From positions 496,001-560,000 of the forward strand of contig NZ_JBCFZM010000002.1 in the NCBI RefSeq assembly GCF_038594605.1: DNA of 64,000 nt, read 5' to 3'. Made by a program: the position numbers and the translations under genes. This document shows positions 25,802 to 34,317 of this stretch, in pieces. The notes below the pieces were generated by a model. It made no database searches. It was not told where the DNA came from and saw only the letters and a list, made by a program, of their open reading frames with translations. Every line of letters begins with the position of its first letter. Within the stretch, counting starts at the first letter, position 1. Origin of the DNA: Alteriqipengyuania bathyomarina_B (GTDB lineage Bacteria > Pseudomonadota > Alphaproteobacteria > Sphingomonadales > Sphingomonadaceae).

Positions 25802-26305
25802 TCAGTTGCGCCGACGCAGCGCCAGCGACACCCGCGTCACGATCTGGTCCGCGACCACTTCGGCCAGCCGCTCGGCCGCCGCGCGTTCGGCCGCGATGGT
25901 GGCATAGTCGCTGGAGACGACATCGATGCCCGCGTCCGACCCGGCGGTCGCGTCGAGCACGATCGCGCCACTCGACAGGTCGATCAGCTGGTAGCGCGCG
26001 CGCAGTACGCGCCGCTCACGCGTCACGCTCTCGTCGGTCAGCAGCCCGAGGCTCTCCAGGCTTTCGTCGAGCTGGACGTCGAGGCGATAGCGCGGTGCGG
26101 CAGCCGATTCGCGGATCGACACACGGTCTTCCAGCGCGGTCGCGACGAGCCAGCCGGTGCGCCCTTCGATGGGGGCGATATCCACGGCGGAAAGGTCCGC
26201 GAGCGCGCCCTCGCCGCTCGCCCCGGCATAGATCGGCTGGAGCCCGCAGGCCGACAGGGCGCATGCCATCGGCACTAGCAGCAAACCCGCCAGCGCCTGC
26301 GCCAT
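25802..26305 (-). CDS. lptE: LPS assembly lipoprotein LptE
   Basis: A 167-residue outer-membrane lipoprotein that plugs and assembles LptD. The start MAQALAGLLLVPMACALSACGLQPIY gives a lipobox SAC followed by GLQPIYAG, the LptE signature. I chose the ATG at 26305. A longer in-frame start would read MLKQVQHDG, which is merely the translation of the palindromic repeat just upstream. The gene lies between leuS and holA as usual in Alphaproteobacteria. Confidence 0.9.
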   Translation of the reverse strand: MAQALAGLLLVPMACALSACGLQPIYAGASGEGALADLSAVDIAPIEGRTGWLVATALEDRVSIRESAAAPRYRLDVQLDESLESLGLLTDESVTRERRVLRARYQLIDLSSGAIVLDATAGSDAGIDVVSSDYATIAAERAAAERLAEVVADQIVTRVSLALRRRN

Positions 26306-26312
26306 CCGTCTA

Positions 26313-26406
26313 CCGTCATGCTGAACTTGTTTCAGCATCCATCCTTCCTCTTCGAATGATCGCACGTTGCCGGGAACTGGACCCCGAAACAAGTTCGGGG
26401 TGACGG
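26313..26406. repeat. Paired palindromic intergenic repeat (type 2)
   Basis: Two 29-base arms, 26313-26341 and 26378-26406, are inverted copies separated by 36 bases. Each arm is also a hairpin of its own: tgctgaa/ttcagca in the left arm and ccccgaa/ttcgggg in the right. The bases that differ between the arms are compensatory within each arm. It sits in the leuS-lptE gap and supplies a false upstream start for lptE. Confidence 0.85.
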
Positions 26407-26414
26407 ATTGGCCA

Positions 26415-28925
26415 TCAGGTGACGATATTCACCAGACGGTCGGGCACGACAATGATCTTACGCACCTCGGCCCCGTCGAGCGATCGCTGGACCTTCTCGC
26501 TCGCCAGCGCCATTTCCTCGAGCGCTTCCTTGCTGGCACCCTTGGGCGCGGTGAGCGTGTCGCGCAGCTTGCCCTTGTGCTGGACGGCGATGGTCACTTC
26601 GTCTTCAACCAGCATCGCGGGATCGACTTCGGGCCAGGGGGCCTCGGCAATCAGACCCTCGCCCCCCGCGCGGTGCCAGGCCTCTTCCGCGAGGTGCGGC
26701 ATCATCGGCGAGATCAGCTTGGTCAGCGCCAGCGTAGCCTCGCGCCGGTCGGCACCGGGCTCGGCCTTTTCGATCGCGCCGGTCAATTCGTAGAGCCGCG
26801 CGACCGCCTTGTTGAAGGAGAGCGCTTCGATATCCTCGGCGACAGCGGCGATCGTCTTGTGCGTCTTGCGCCGCAGCTCGACATCCTCGCCCAGCGCGTC
26901 GCCCGACGTGTCGGAGACCAGCCGCCACACACGCTGCACGAAGCGTGTGCAACCCTCGATCCCACTTTCCGACCACGGCAGGTCGCGCTCGGGCGGCGAG
27001 TCGGACAGCATGAACCAGCGCACGGCGTCGGCGCCGTACTGCGCGATGATCGTGTCCGGATCGACGACATTCTTCTTCGACTTGGACATCTTGATGACGC
27101 GGCCGATCTCGACCTCGCCGCCATCGTCCTTCAGCAGCGCCCGCTCTGCTTCGCGGCTGATTTCGTCGGGTGCGTAGTAGACCGTCTTGCCGCCTTGCTT
27201 GCGGCTGTAGGTCTCGTGCGTAACCATGCCCTGCGTGAACAGCGAGGCGAAGGGTTCCTGCACGTCGATCTGGCCGATCCGGGCGAGCGCGCGGGTCCAG
27301 AAGCGGGCGTAGAGCAGGTGCAGGATCGCATGCTCGATCCCGCCGATATATTGCTCCACCGGCAGCCACTTGGCGACCTCTTCCGGATCGAACGGACGGT
27401 CGGCGGGCTGGCTGGCGAAGCGCAGGAAATACCAGCTCGAATCGACGAAGGTGTCGAGCGTATCGGTCTCGCGTTCCGCCTTGCCGCCGCACTTGGGGCA
27501 ATCGACGTGTTTCCATGTCGGATGACGCACGAGCGGATTGCCCGGCGTCTTGAAGTCGACATCCTCGGGCAGCGTGATCGGCAGGCTGTCCTTGGGTGCG
27601 GGCACCACACCGCAGCTCTCGCAATGGATGAAGGGGATCGGCGTGCCCCAGTAACGCTGGCGCGAAACGCCCCAGTCGCGCAGGCGCCACACGGTCTTGC
27701 CCTCGCCCCGACCCTGTGCCTCCAGCGCGCCGATGATCGCGGCCTTGCCCTCTTCGACGCTCAGCCCGTCGTATTGGCCCGAATTGACCAGGATGCCATC
27801 GCCGGATTCGGCCTCGGTCAGCGGGGCAGCGGCGTCTTCGGCTCTGGCAGCGACCACCCGGACGATCGGTAGATCGTACTTGGTCGCGAAATCGAAGTCG
27901 CGCTGGTCGTGCGCGGGTACCGCCATGATCGCGCCGGTGCCGTAATCCATCAGCACGAAGTTCGCGATATAGACCGGCAGGTCCGCGCCGGTGAACGGAT
28001 GCTTCGCGGTGATGCCGGTGTCGAAGCCCAGCTTTTCGGCCGTCTCCAGCTCCGCCGCCGTCGTCCCGCCGCGCTTGCACAGCGCGATGAATTCGCGCGC
28101 CGCGTCGCTATCGAGCGACTGCGCGACCGGGTGGTCCGCCGCCACCGCGACGAAGCTCGCGCCGAAGATCGTATCGGGCCGGGTGGAATAGACGGGCAGT
28201 TTATCGCCGTTCGACAGGTCGAAGGAGAATTCCAGACCCTGCGACTTGCCGATCCAGTTCTCCTGCATCAGCCGGACCTTTTCCGGCCACTTGTCGAGGC
28301 TGCCCAGCCCATCGAGCAGTTCCTCGGCGAAGTCGGTGATCTTGAGGAACCACTGGGCGAGCTTGCGCTTCTCGACCTCGGCGCCCGAGCGCCAGCCCTT
28401 CCCGTCGATCACCTGTTCGTTGGCGAGCACGGTCTGGTCGACCGGGTCCCAATTGACCTCGCTTTCCTTGCGATAGACGAGGCCCGCTTCGTACAGATCG
28501 ACGAACAACGCCTGCTCATGGCCGTAATAATCCGGCTCACACGTCGCCAGCTCGCGGCTCCAGTCGAGCGCGAAACCCAGGCGCTTCAACTGCGCCTTCA
28601 TCGATTCGATATTTTCGCGCGTCCACTTGCCGGGATGGACGCCCTTTTCCATCGCCGCATTTTCGGCGGGCATGCCGAAGGCGTCCCAGCCCATCGGGTG
28701 GAGGACCTCGTGCCCGCGCATCTTCTTGTAGCGCGCGAGCACGTCGCCCATCGTGTAGTTGCGGACATGCCCGATATGGATGCGCCCGGAGGGATAAGGG
28801 AACATCTCGAGCACATAGCTCTTGGGCCGATCGCTGTTGCTATCGGCACGGAAGCACTGCGCTTCGTCCCATGCCTGTTGCCAGCGTCCGTCGGCCTGCG
28901 ACGGATCGAAGCGCATATCTGTCAT
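26415..28925 (-). CDS. leuS: Leucyl-tRNA synthetase
   Basis: An 836-residue class I synthetase charging tRNA-Leu. The HIGH signature is in PYPSGRIHIGHVRNY (about residues 43-57) and KMSKS in VIKMSKSKKNVVDPD (about residue 614). The CP1 editing domain lies between, and a four-Cys zinc element (CESCG...CPKCG) is visible at about residues 435-480. The size is normal for a bacterial enzyme. It follows a DUF3576 lipoprotein gene by 29 bases and heads the leuS-lptE-holA unit. Confidence 0.98.
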   Translation of the reverse strand: MTDMRFDPSQADGRWQQAWDEAQCFRADSNSDRPKSYVLEMFPYPSGRIHIGHVRNYTMGDVLARYKKMRGHEVLHPMGWDAFGMPAENAAMEKGVHPGKWTRENIESMKAQLKRLGFALDWSRELATCEPDYYGHEQALFVDLYEAGLVYRKESEVNWDPVDQTVLANEQVIDGKGWRSGAEVEKRKLAQWFLKITDFAEELLDGLGSLDKWPEKVRLMQENWIGKSQGLEFSFDLSNGDKLPVYSTRPDTIFGASFVAVAADHPVAQSLDSDAAREFIALCKRGGTTAAELETAEKLGFDTGITAKHPFTGADLPVYIANFVLMDYGTGAIMAVPAHDQRDFDFATKYDLPIVRVVAARAEDAAAPLTEAESGDGILVNSGQYDGLSVEEGKAAIIGALEAQGRGEGKTVWRLRDWGVSRQRYWGTPIPFIHCESCGVVPAPKDSLPITLPEDVDFKTPGNPLVRHPTWKHVDCPKCGGKAERETDTLDTFVDSSWYFLRFASQPADRPFDPEEVAKWLPVEQYIGGIEHAILHLLYARFWTRALARIGQIDVQEPFASLFTQGMVTHETYSRKQGGKTVYYAPDEISREAERALLKDDGGEVEIGRVIKMSKSKKNVVDPDTIIAQYGADAVRWFMLSDSPPERDLPWSESGIEGCTRFVQRVWRLVSDTSGDALGEDVELRRKTHKTIAAVAEDIEALSFNKAVARLYELTGAIEKAEPGADRREATLALTKLISPMMPHLAEEAWHRAGGEGLIAEAPWPEVDPAMLVEDEVTIAVQHKGKLRDTLTAPKGASKEALEEMALASEKVQRSLDGAEVRKIIVVPDRLVNIVT

Positions 28926-28954
28926 ACTCGGGTCTTTTTACGTGATGGGCTGGC

Positions 28955-29398
28955 TCAGCCGGTGATCGCCTGGCGGCGCAATTCGCGCGCCTTGGTCAGG
29001 ATGATGTCTTCCAGCTTCTGGACGGTCGCGGCCTGCACGGGGGCATCGACCCAGTTGCCGCTCTGGGCGACCTGGCGGCTGGCGGCGACGCGCAGCGCAT
29101 CGGCGCGCAGATCCTGGTCGAGGATCGAAATGGTCAGCTTCACCCGCTCGCCCGGGTTTTCGGGATTGGCGTACCAGTCGGTCACGATCACGCCGCCCGC
29201 GCTGTCTGCCTGCAGCAGCGGCGCGAAGCTCACCGCCTCGAGGCTCGCGCGCCAGAGATAGGAATTGACGCCGATGGTCGTCACCTGGCTGGCGGCGGCA
29301 TCGGGATTGGGCAGGTTGTTGCCACCGCCGCAGGCCGAAAGTGCGGCGCATGCACCCAGAAGGCTGGCGGAAACAACTAAGGAGCGGCGCTTGATCAT
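28955..29398 (-). CDS. DUF3576 family lipoprotein
   Basis: A 147-residue lipoprotein beginning MIKRRSLVVSASLLGACAAL with lipobox SAC and an N-terminal CGGGNN. The mature domain has IGVNSYLWRASLEAVSF and VIVTDWYANPENPGERVKL, the diagnostic strands of DUF3576. The family is almost always next to leuS in Alphaproteobacteria, which fits here; its role in the envelope is not established. The frame stays open well upstream, but the basic start and lipobox identify the ATG at 29398. Confidence 0.88.
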   Translation of the reverse strand: MIKRRSLVVSASLLGACAALSACGGGNNLPNPDAAASQVTTIGVNSYLWRASLEAVSFAPLLQADSAGGVIVTDWYANPENPGERVKLTISILDQDLRADALRVAASRQVAQSGNWVDAPVQAATVQKLEDIILTKARELRRQAITG

Positions 29399-29755
29399 CG
29401 TGGCTGGCTTTCCAATGAAAACTGCGAAGGAACCGGTCGGCAGACCGCGCATGCAAAAAGCCTCTATCGCCGCGAACCGACCGCAGCAAGGGCGTGGCTG
29501 CCTTGGGTCGCCCAAGCTGGCGTCGGCGCGTGTATGCACGATGAACCCGCTCGCAATTTTGCGATGCGTCCATTGTGTGCCTGTTGCAACAGTCCAGCCG
29601 CAAGCGGGACGCGGGTTGTGGAAAAGCTGGCAAGCGGGCGCGCCATTGCATAGGAAAGGGATCGTAAGCGGGGCCTGCGCATTGGTGCTTGGATCGACAG
29701 GGGCAATTTTTCCGCGTTCACGAGCCGTAATGGTTACGGTGCTATAAGGTGAAGC
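29399..29755. other. Intergenic region between divergent genes
   Basis: These 357 bases between the DUF3576 gene (minus) and a secreted protein gene (plus) hold no convincing gene. Two short palindromes stand out: tcgcaa-tt-ttgcga at 29551-29564 and ctgttgcaacag at 29581-29592. A further inverted repeat, ccgtaa-tgg-ttacgg at 29725-29739, lies just before the downstream ribosome site. The region probably carries the promoters of both genes; no clear -35/-10 pair could be fixed. Confidence 0.5.
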
Positions 29756-30514
29756 ATGAGCGATAATCGGGGCAAAGGATTGCGCAAGCTGCTTGCCCCC
29801 GCCATCGGCGGGGCGCTGGTGCTCGTCGCCGTGCCTTATGCCGGTGTCGCGCTGGCCGAAGCCACCGCACCCGCGCTTATTTCCGGCAGCCCGTCGCTGG
29901 GCGCGCATTTCACGCCCGCGACCGTCGATCCCGATCTCGCCCGCCGCGTGATGGAGCGTTTCGCCGCGCGCCGCGAGACGATGCCCTTCACGCCCGCCAC
30001 GGGCAAAACCATCACCGATCGGACGGTCACCGTCGCCGTGCGAGTCGATGACGATGCGGCGCGTGCGATCTCGATTCGTTCGGCCATCGAGTCGACTCGC
30101 GGCGAACCCGGCACCCGCCGCGATGTGGCGGTGGCACCTTCCGCCTTCGATCTGGGCGTCGCGCGCGGGTATCAGAGCTTCACCAAGCCCGCGAGCGAGC
30201 TTCCCAAGTCGGTTTCGCGCGTTTCGATGCCCGATCTTGCCGAATTCCGCCCGTCGGAAGGCGCGCGCGACAAGCCGAGCCGATTCCAGCCGCGCATCTC
30301 GGTCGATCAGGAACGTATCCCGGGCCGCTCGCCTCGCACGCTCGAAGGTCACGGCGATCGCCAGGTCGATCTGGGCGGCGCCTATCGCGTTTCGCGCAAT
30401 CTCGACGTGACCGCCGGTGTCCGCCTGTCCGAAGAGCAGGATCGCCTGACGCCGCTGACCGATGGCGTGGAAGACAGCCAGTCGGTCTATATCGGAACGC
30501 AGCTGCGCTTCTGA
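29756..30514 (+). CDS. Secreted protein with outer-membrane-like C-terminal strands
   Basis: A 252-residue protein with a basic start and hydrophobic signal (KLLAPAIGGALVLVAVPYAGVALA). The middle is Arg/Pro-rich and low in hydrophobics. The last 50 residues contain alternating strands (RQVDLGGAYRVSRNLDVTAG, SVYIGTQLRF), and the protein ends in Phe, as outer-membrane barrel proteins often do. Two or three strands alone could not form a barrel unless multimeric. AAGGTGA lies just before the ATG. Not recognised as a known family. Confidence 0.65.
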   Translation: MSDNRGKGLRKLLAPAIGGALVLVAVPYAGVALAEATAPALISGSPSLGAHFTPATVDPDLARRVMERFAARRETMPFTPATGKTITDRTVTVAVRVDDDAARAISIRSAIESTRGEPGTRRDVAVAPSAFDLGVARGYQSFTKPASELPKSVSRVSMPDLAEFRPSEGARDKPSRFQPRISVDQERIPGRSPRTLEGHGDRQVDLGGAYRVSRNLDVTAGVRLSEEQDRLTPLTDGVEDSQSVYIGTQLRF

Positions 30515-30670
30515 TCGGCTGGGCGCGACCGATCGGGCGTGCGTCTTTCCCCTCCCGGTCTACATCGCTTCCAGCATCCCGAAATCCCCCCGGCATCCCG
30601 TGATTTGCTTTGCCCATAGGCGTGCCTGACGCTACGTCCTTGGGAAGAGGATGAATTGGGGAGAGTGATG

Positions 30671-31393
30671 ATGGCACGTGTCGCAGTGGTGACGGGTGGA
30701 ACGCGCGGGATCGGCGAGGCGATCAGCCTTGCGCTCAAGGAACAGGGCCGCACGGTCATAGCCAATTACGCCGGCAACGATGAGCGCGCGCGCGAATTCT
30801 CCGAACGGACCGGCATCGCCGCGATGAAGTGGGACGTGGGCGACCACGAGGCATGTCTCGAAGGTTGCGCACAGATCGCGAAAGACCATGGCAACATCGA
30901 TATCGTCGTCAATAATGCCGGGATCACCCGCGACGGCACCCTGCACAGGATGAGTTTTGACGACTGGAACGAGGTGATGCGCGTCAACCTCGGCGGGTGC
31001 TTCAACATGGCCAAGGCGTGCTTTCCCGGGATGCGCGAGCGCAAGTGGGGGCGAATCGTCAATATTGGCTCGATCAACGGACAGGCGGGCCAGTATGGCC
31101 AGGTGAACTATGCCGCCGCCAAGTCGGGCATCCACGGCTTTACCAAGGCGCTGGCGCAGGAAGGCGCCCGATTTGGGGTCACCGTGAACGCAATCGCGCC
31201 GGGCTATATCGACACCGACATGGTTGCCGCCGTGCCCGAGGAAGTCCTCGGCAAGATCGTCGCCAAGATCCCGGTAGGCCGCCTGGGCCAGGCGGAAGAA
31301 ATCGCCCGCGCCGTAGCCTTCCTGACTGCCGACGAGGGCGAGTTCGTTACCGGCTCGACCATGAGCATCAATGGCGGCCAGCACATGTATTGA
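30671..31393 (+). CDS. phaB: Acetoacetyl-CoA reductase (PhaB-type SDR)
   Basis: A 240-residue short-chain dehydrogenase that reduces acetoacetyl-CoA to (R)-3-hydroxybutyryl-CoA with NADPH, the monomer step of PHB synthesis. The cofactor site VTGGTRGIGEAI, the NNAGITRD motif, catalytic Ser-Tyr-Lys (NIGSINGQAGQYGQVNYAAAK) and the PhaB-like C-terminus SINGGQHMY are present. GGGGAG lies 7 bases before the ATG at 30671; an ATG immediately before it and a TTG at 30656 are alternatives. It could also act as a 3-oxoacyl-ACP reductase (FabG), but the end and length favour PhaB. Confidence 0.88.
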   Translation: MARVAVVTGGTRGIGEAISLALKEQGRTVIANYAGNDERAREFSERTGIAAMKWDVGDHEACLEGCAQIAKDHGNIDIVVNNAGITRDGTLHRMSFDDWNEVMRVNLGGCFNMAKACFPGMRERKWGRIVNIGSINGQAGQYGQVNYAAAKSGIHGFTKALAQEGARFGVTVNAIAPGYIDTDMVAAVPEEVLGKIVAKIPVGRLGQAEEIARAVAFLTADEGEFVTGSTMSINGGQHMY

Positions 31394-31461
31394 GTGGTTC
31401 ATCGCCCGGACACGGGCCGCGCGTCACAGCCTCTTTACAGCTGCGATGGAGGCGTTGGCGT

Positions 31462-32286
31462 ATGCAATACCCGTCTATGAGTCTGTTCGCCCCGTTGCTG
31501 CTGGGCCTTGGCCTTCTGTCGCTCGCTACCTCCGCCGTTGCGGGGCCTGTTTCCAGCCAGGTCTACCAACCGGTTTCGCTGGCCGATACGAACGTGGAGT
31601 TCCGGGGTGAGCCCCCACAGGCGATCACCGCGCAGACAGCGGACGGTTTGACGCTGGAGGGGGCCTACTGGCCGCCCGCCGAATGCGTCGATCAGGTCGT
31701 CATCGTGTTCCACGGCAACAGCTACAACCACATGGTCTCCGCCTATCGCGCCGAACCCCTGCGGGCGGGCGGGCGTGGTGTGCTGATCGCGTCCTACCGT
31801 GGGTATGGAGACAATCCGGGCAAGCCTTCCGAAGCAGGCCTCTATGCCGATGCCGAAGCATGGATCGCCAAGGCACAAGAGCTCGCCCCCGATTCGCGGC
31901 TCTACCTCTTCGGATTTTCGCTGGGCGGCGCGGTCGCCGTCGAGATGGCCGCGCGGCACGAGGTGTCCGGCGTCGCGACGATGGGCGCGTTCACGCGACT
32001 GCGGGACATGGTTCCGAAAATCGCGCGGGCGCTGGTGACCGAGCGCTACGACAATCTCGCCAGGATCGCAGCCGTCGAGGAGCCGCTGCTGCTCATGCAC
32101 GGGACGAAGGACGAGGTGGTCGACCCCAAGGCGGTTGCGAAGCTCGAGGCTGCAGGCGGGCCGAACGTCGTTCGCGTCAACCTGACGGGCGGCGGCCACT
32201 GGGTCCCGCTCGACGGTCTGGCGCCGCGCATCTGGGATCAATGGGAAAAGCTCGAAGCGGCTCGGCCGGGCGCTGCTGCGCCGTAG
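31462..32286 (+). CDS. Secreted alpha/beta hydrolase
   Basis: A 274-residue hydrolase with a signal peptide (MQYPSMSLFAPLLLGLGLLSL, cleavage after AVAG) and the alpha/beta fold. The oxyanion strand VIVFHGNSYNH, nucleophile elbow GFSLGGAVA, acid in HGTKDEVVD and the histidine GGGHWVPL are present. It is likely an esterase or thioesterase in the periplasm; substrate unknown. The start is fixed by GGAGG nine bases upstream of 31462; the frame is open much further back. Confidence 0.85.
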   Translation: MQYPSMSLFAPLLLGLGLLSLATSAVAGPVSSQVYQPVSLADTNVEFRGEPPQAITAQTADGLTLEGAYWPPAECVDQVVIVFHGNSYNHMVSAYRAEPLRAGGRGVLIASYRGYGDNPGKPSEAGLYADAEAWIAKAQELAPDSRLYLFGFSLGGAVAVEMAARHEVSGVATMGAFTRLRDMVPKIARALVTERYDNLARIAAVEEPLLLMHGTKDEVVDPKAVAKLEAAGGPNVVRVNLTGGGHWVPLDGLAPRIWDQWEKLEAARPGAAAP

Positions 32287-32362
32287 GCATCGTAGGTGTT
32301 GCAGATGGCGTTCGCCGGGTGACGGGATTGCGCTGGAGCGAGAGCTACGCCACGGCTTCCCC

Positions 32363-32602
32363 ATGAAATACCACCCGCCCGTCAAACGTTCGGTCGAGAT
32401 CGCCGGGCACAAGACCAGTATCACGCTGGAACCGGTGTTCTGGGATTTGCTCCGCGAGGACGCGCAGGCATCGGACCTGCCGATCAACGCCATCGTAGCG
32501 CGAATCGATGCCGCACGGCTCGAAGTTGAGGAGCCGACGGGGCTTGCCAGCGCGATCCGGCAATATCTCGTCGCCCAAATGCGCAGCGGGGGCGAGGCCT
32601 AG
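32363..32602 (+). CDS. Ribbon-helix-helix domain protein
   Basis: A 79-residue protein of the small ribbon-helix-helix group common in Alphaproteobacteria. The strand KTSITLEPVFWDLLRE is followed by two helices (LPINAIVARIDAARLE and GLASAIRQYLVAQM). These are predicted DNA-binding proteins acting as dimers, but no target is known. A GC-rich hairpin covers its stop codon. Confidence 0.8.
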   Translation: MKYHPPVKRSVEIAGHKTSITLEPVFWDLLREDAQASDLPINAIVARIDAARLEVEEPTGLASAIRQYLVAQMRSGGEA

Positions 32603-32615
32603 GCCCCGCCCCCGC
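32586..32615. terminator. GC-rich hairpin spanning the RHH gene stop
   Basis: Arms gcgggggcg (32586-32594) and cgcccccgc (32607-32615) enclose a ggcctaggcc core in which the TAG stop lies. The stem is perfect over nine bp. There is no U-tract, but it sits between convergent genes and may block transcription or 3' exonucleases. Confidence 0.4.
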
Positions 32616-32634
32616 GCGCGTCGGCTTTCGCTGG

Positions 32635-32862
32635 TCAGTATTTGGCAGTTGCGTCGCTTGCCGGGAAGGTCTCGTCGAGCGCCTCGTCGGTCCGGCTCAT
32701 GGTGTCGCCCTTGGTCGCAGTCGCGGAAGAGCCGGCATTGCGGACGGCGCCTTCGGGCTGGCCGTCGGCGAAGGCCACGCCGTTCTCGTCCTTGTGCTGC
32801 TTGTACGCCTTGTAGCCGAGGTAACCCAGGCCACCCAGAATTGCGGTTCGAATCAGGCCCAT
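32635..32862 (-). CDS. Conserved hypothetical small protein
   Basis: A 75-residue protein starting MGLIRTAILGGLGYLGYKAYKQH, with one short Gly-rich hydrophobic stretch and a hydrophilic tail ending DETFPASDATAKY. The N-terminal Gly-Leu-Gly-Tyr-Leu-Gly-Tyr-Lys pattern looks like a peripheral membrane insertion followed by a disordered segment. Small proteins of this form are frequent in Sphingomonadales and have no known role. Confidence 0.65.
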   Translation of the reverse strand: MGLIRTAILGGLGYLGYKAYKQHKDENGVAFADGQPEGAVRNAGSSATATKGDTMSRTDEALDETFPASDATAKY

Positions 32863-32932
32863 TTTCTTGTCTCCAGAATAAGTGGTTATCTGGCGAACGT
32901 GGGAACGCGACTTTGGGTCCTGAAAAGGCGCG

Positions 32933-34216
32933 CTATTCGTCGCTCACCCGCTCGATTTCCGCGCCGATCGCCTGGAGCTTCTCCTCCAGCCGCTCGTACC
33001 CGCGATCGAGGTGATAGATGCGGCGGATCTGCGATTCATCGGGCGCCGCCAGCGCGGCGATAACGAGGCTCATCGAAGCGCGCAGATCGGTTGCCATCAC
33101 TTCCGCGCCGTTGAGCTTGGGTTGCCCCTGCACGATCGCGGTACGACCCGACACTTCGATATTGGCACCCATCCGGGTCAGCTCAGGCACATGCATGTAG
33201 CGATTCTCGAAAATCGTCTCGGTCAGCACGCTGGTGCCCTCCGCCACGGTCAGCAGCGCCATCAGCTGCGCCTGCATGTCGGTCGCGAGACCCGGATAGG
33301 GCGCAGTGGAGAGGTTGACCGCCTTGAGCCTGCCGTTCGTACCAATGTGCACGCCCTTTGCGGTGGACTCGACCGAGACGCCGATGTTGCGCAGCGCATG
33401 GAGCGTGGCCGACATATCGTCCGCCTTGGCGCCTTCCAGAAAGGCATCGCCGCCCGTGATCGCCGCCGCGCAGGCATAGGAGCCCGCCTCGATCCGGTCC
33501 GCCATCACCTTGTAGGTCGCGCCGTTCAGCCGCTTCACACCGTGGATCACGAGGTCCGACTGGCCGATATTCTCGATCTCGGCGCCCATCGCGACGAGCA
33601 GGTTGCACAGGTCGACGATCTCCGGCTCGCGCGCGGCATTGCGCAAGGTCGAGGTGCCGGTGGCCAGCACTGCCGCCATCAGCGCATTCTCAGTCGCCCC
33701 GACCGACACCACGGGGAAGTCGAATTCGCCGCCCGGCAGGCCGCCATCGGGCGCATGTGCGCGGACATAGCCCTGCGCCAGCTCGATCTCGGCGCCCAGC
33801 GCTTCCAGCGCGGACAGGTGCAGATCGATCGGGCGGTTGCCGATCGCACACCCGCCGGGCTGCGAGACCGTGGCAACGCCTGCGCGGGCCAGCATCGGGC
33901 CGAGCACCAGGATCGAGGCGCGCATCTTGCGCACCAGATCGTAAGGCGCGGTGGTCGAGGTGAGGCGGGTCGCCTCGTAGGTGACGACGCGGCCGAAATC
34001 TTCCGGCTTGGTCCCCGCGATGTTCACCGAGACGCCGAACTGCGTCATCAGATGCTGGAAACTGTCGATATCCGCCAACCGCGGCAGATTGCGCAGCGTG
34101 AGCGGCTCGTCGGTCAGCAATGCGCAGGGGATCAGCGTGAGCGCCGCGTTCTTGGCGCCGGAGATCGGGATGGTGCCGGAGAGCTTGCGCCCGCCAATAA
34201 TGCGTAGTTTGTCCAT
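32933..34216 (-). CDS. murA: UDP-N-acetylglucosamine 1-carboxyvinyltransferase
   Basis: A 427-residue EPSP-synthase-like enzyme that transfers enolpyruvate from PEP to UDP-GlcNAc, the first committed step of peptidoglycan synthesis. The fosfomycin-reactive Cys is in QPGGCAIGNRPID (about residue 123). N-terminal SGAKNAALTLIP and the C-terminal DLRASMSLVIAAL and YHLDRGYERLEEKL are typical. The ATG at 34216 (MDKLRIIGGRKL) matches family starts; a longer frame upstream lacks similarity. Divergent from galU by about 100 bases. Confidence 0.97.
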   Translation of the reverse strand: MDKLRIIGGRKLSGTIPISGAKNAALTLIPCALLTDEPLTLRNLPRLADIDSFQHLMTQFGVSVNIAGTKPEDFGRVVTYEATRLTSTTAPYDLVRKMRASILVLGPMLARAGVATVSQPGGCAIGNRPIDLHLSALEALGAEIELAQGYVRAHAPDGGLPGGEFDFPVVSVGATENALMAAVLATGTSTLRNAAREPEIVDLCNLLVAMGAEIENIGQSDLVIHGVKRLNGATYKVMADRIEAGSYACAAAITGGDAFLEGAKADDMSATLHALRNIGVSVESTAKGVHIGTNGRLKAVNLSTAPYPGLATDMQAQLMALLTVAEGTSVLTETIFENRYMHVPELTRMGANIEVSGRTAIVQGQPKLNGAEVMATDLRASMSLVIAALAAPDESQIRRIYHLDRGYERLEEKLQAIGAEIERVSDE

Positions 34217-34317
34217 TCCTAGGGCGTTTAGCGGGCCCATGGCGCAACACAAGCCGCACGCACGCGTATTGGCCCGAACATTGACGACCCCATCCCGCGC
34301 GCACATAGCACTGCGTC

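Noticed and set aside
26306..26392. Longer LptE start reading MLKQVQHDG
   Set aside because: Those residues are the translation of the palindromic repeat, seen as a false N-terminus in many annotations.
29399..30352. Upstream extension of the DUF3576 frame
   Set aside because: The lipoprotein signal at 29398 is the natural start; the extension runs antisense into another gene.
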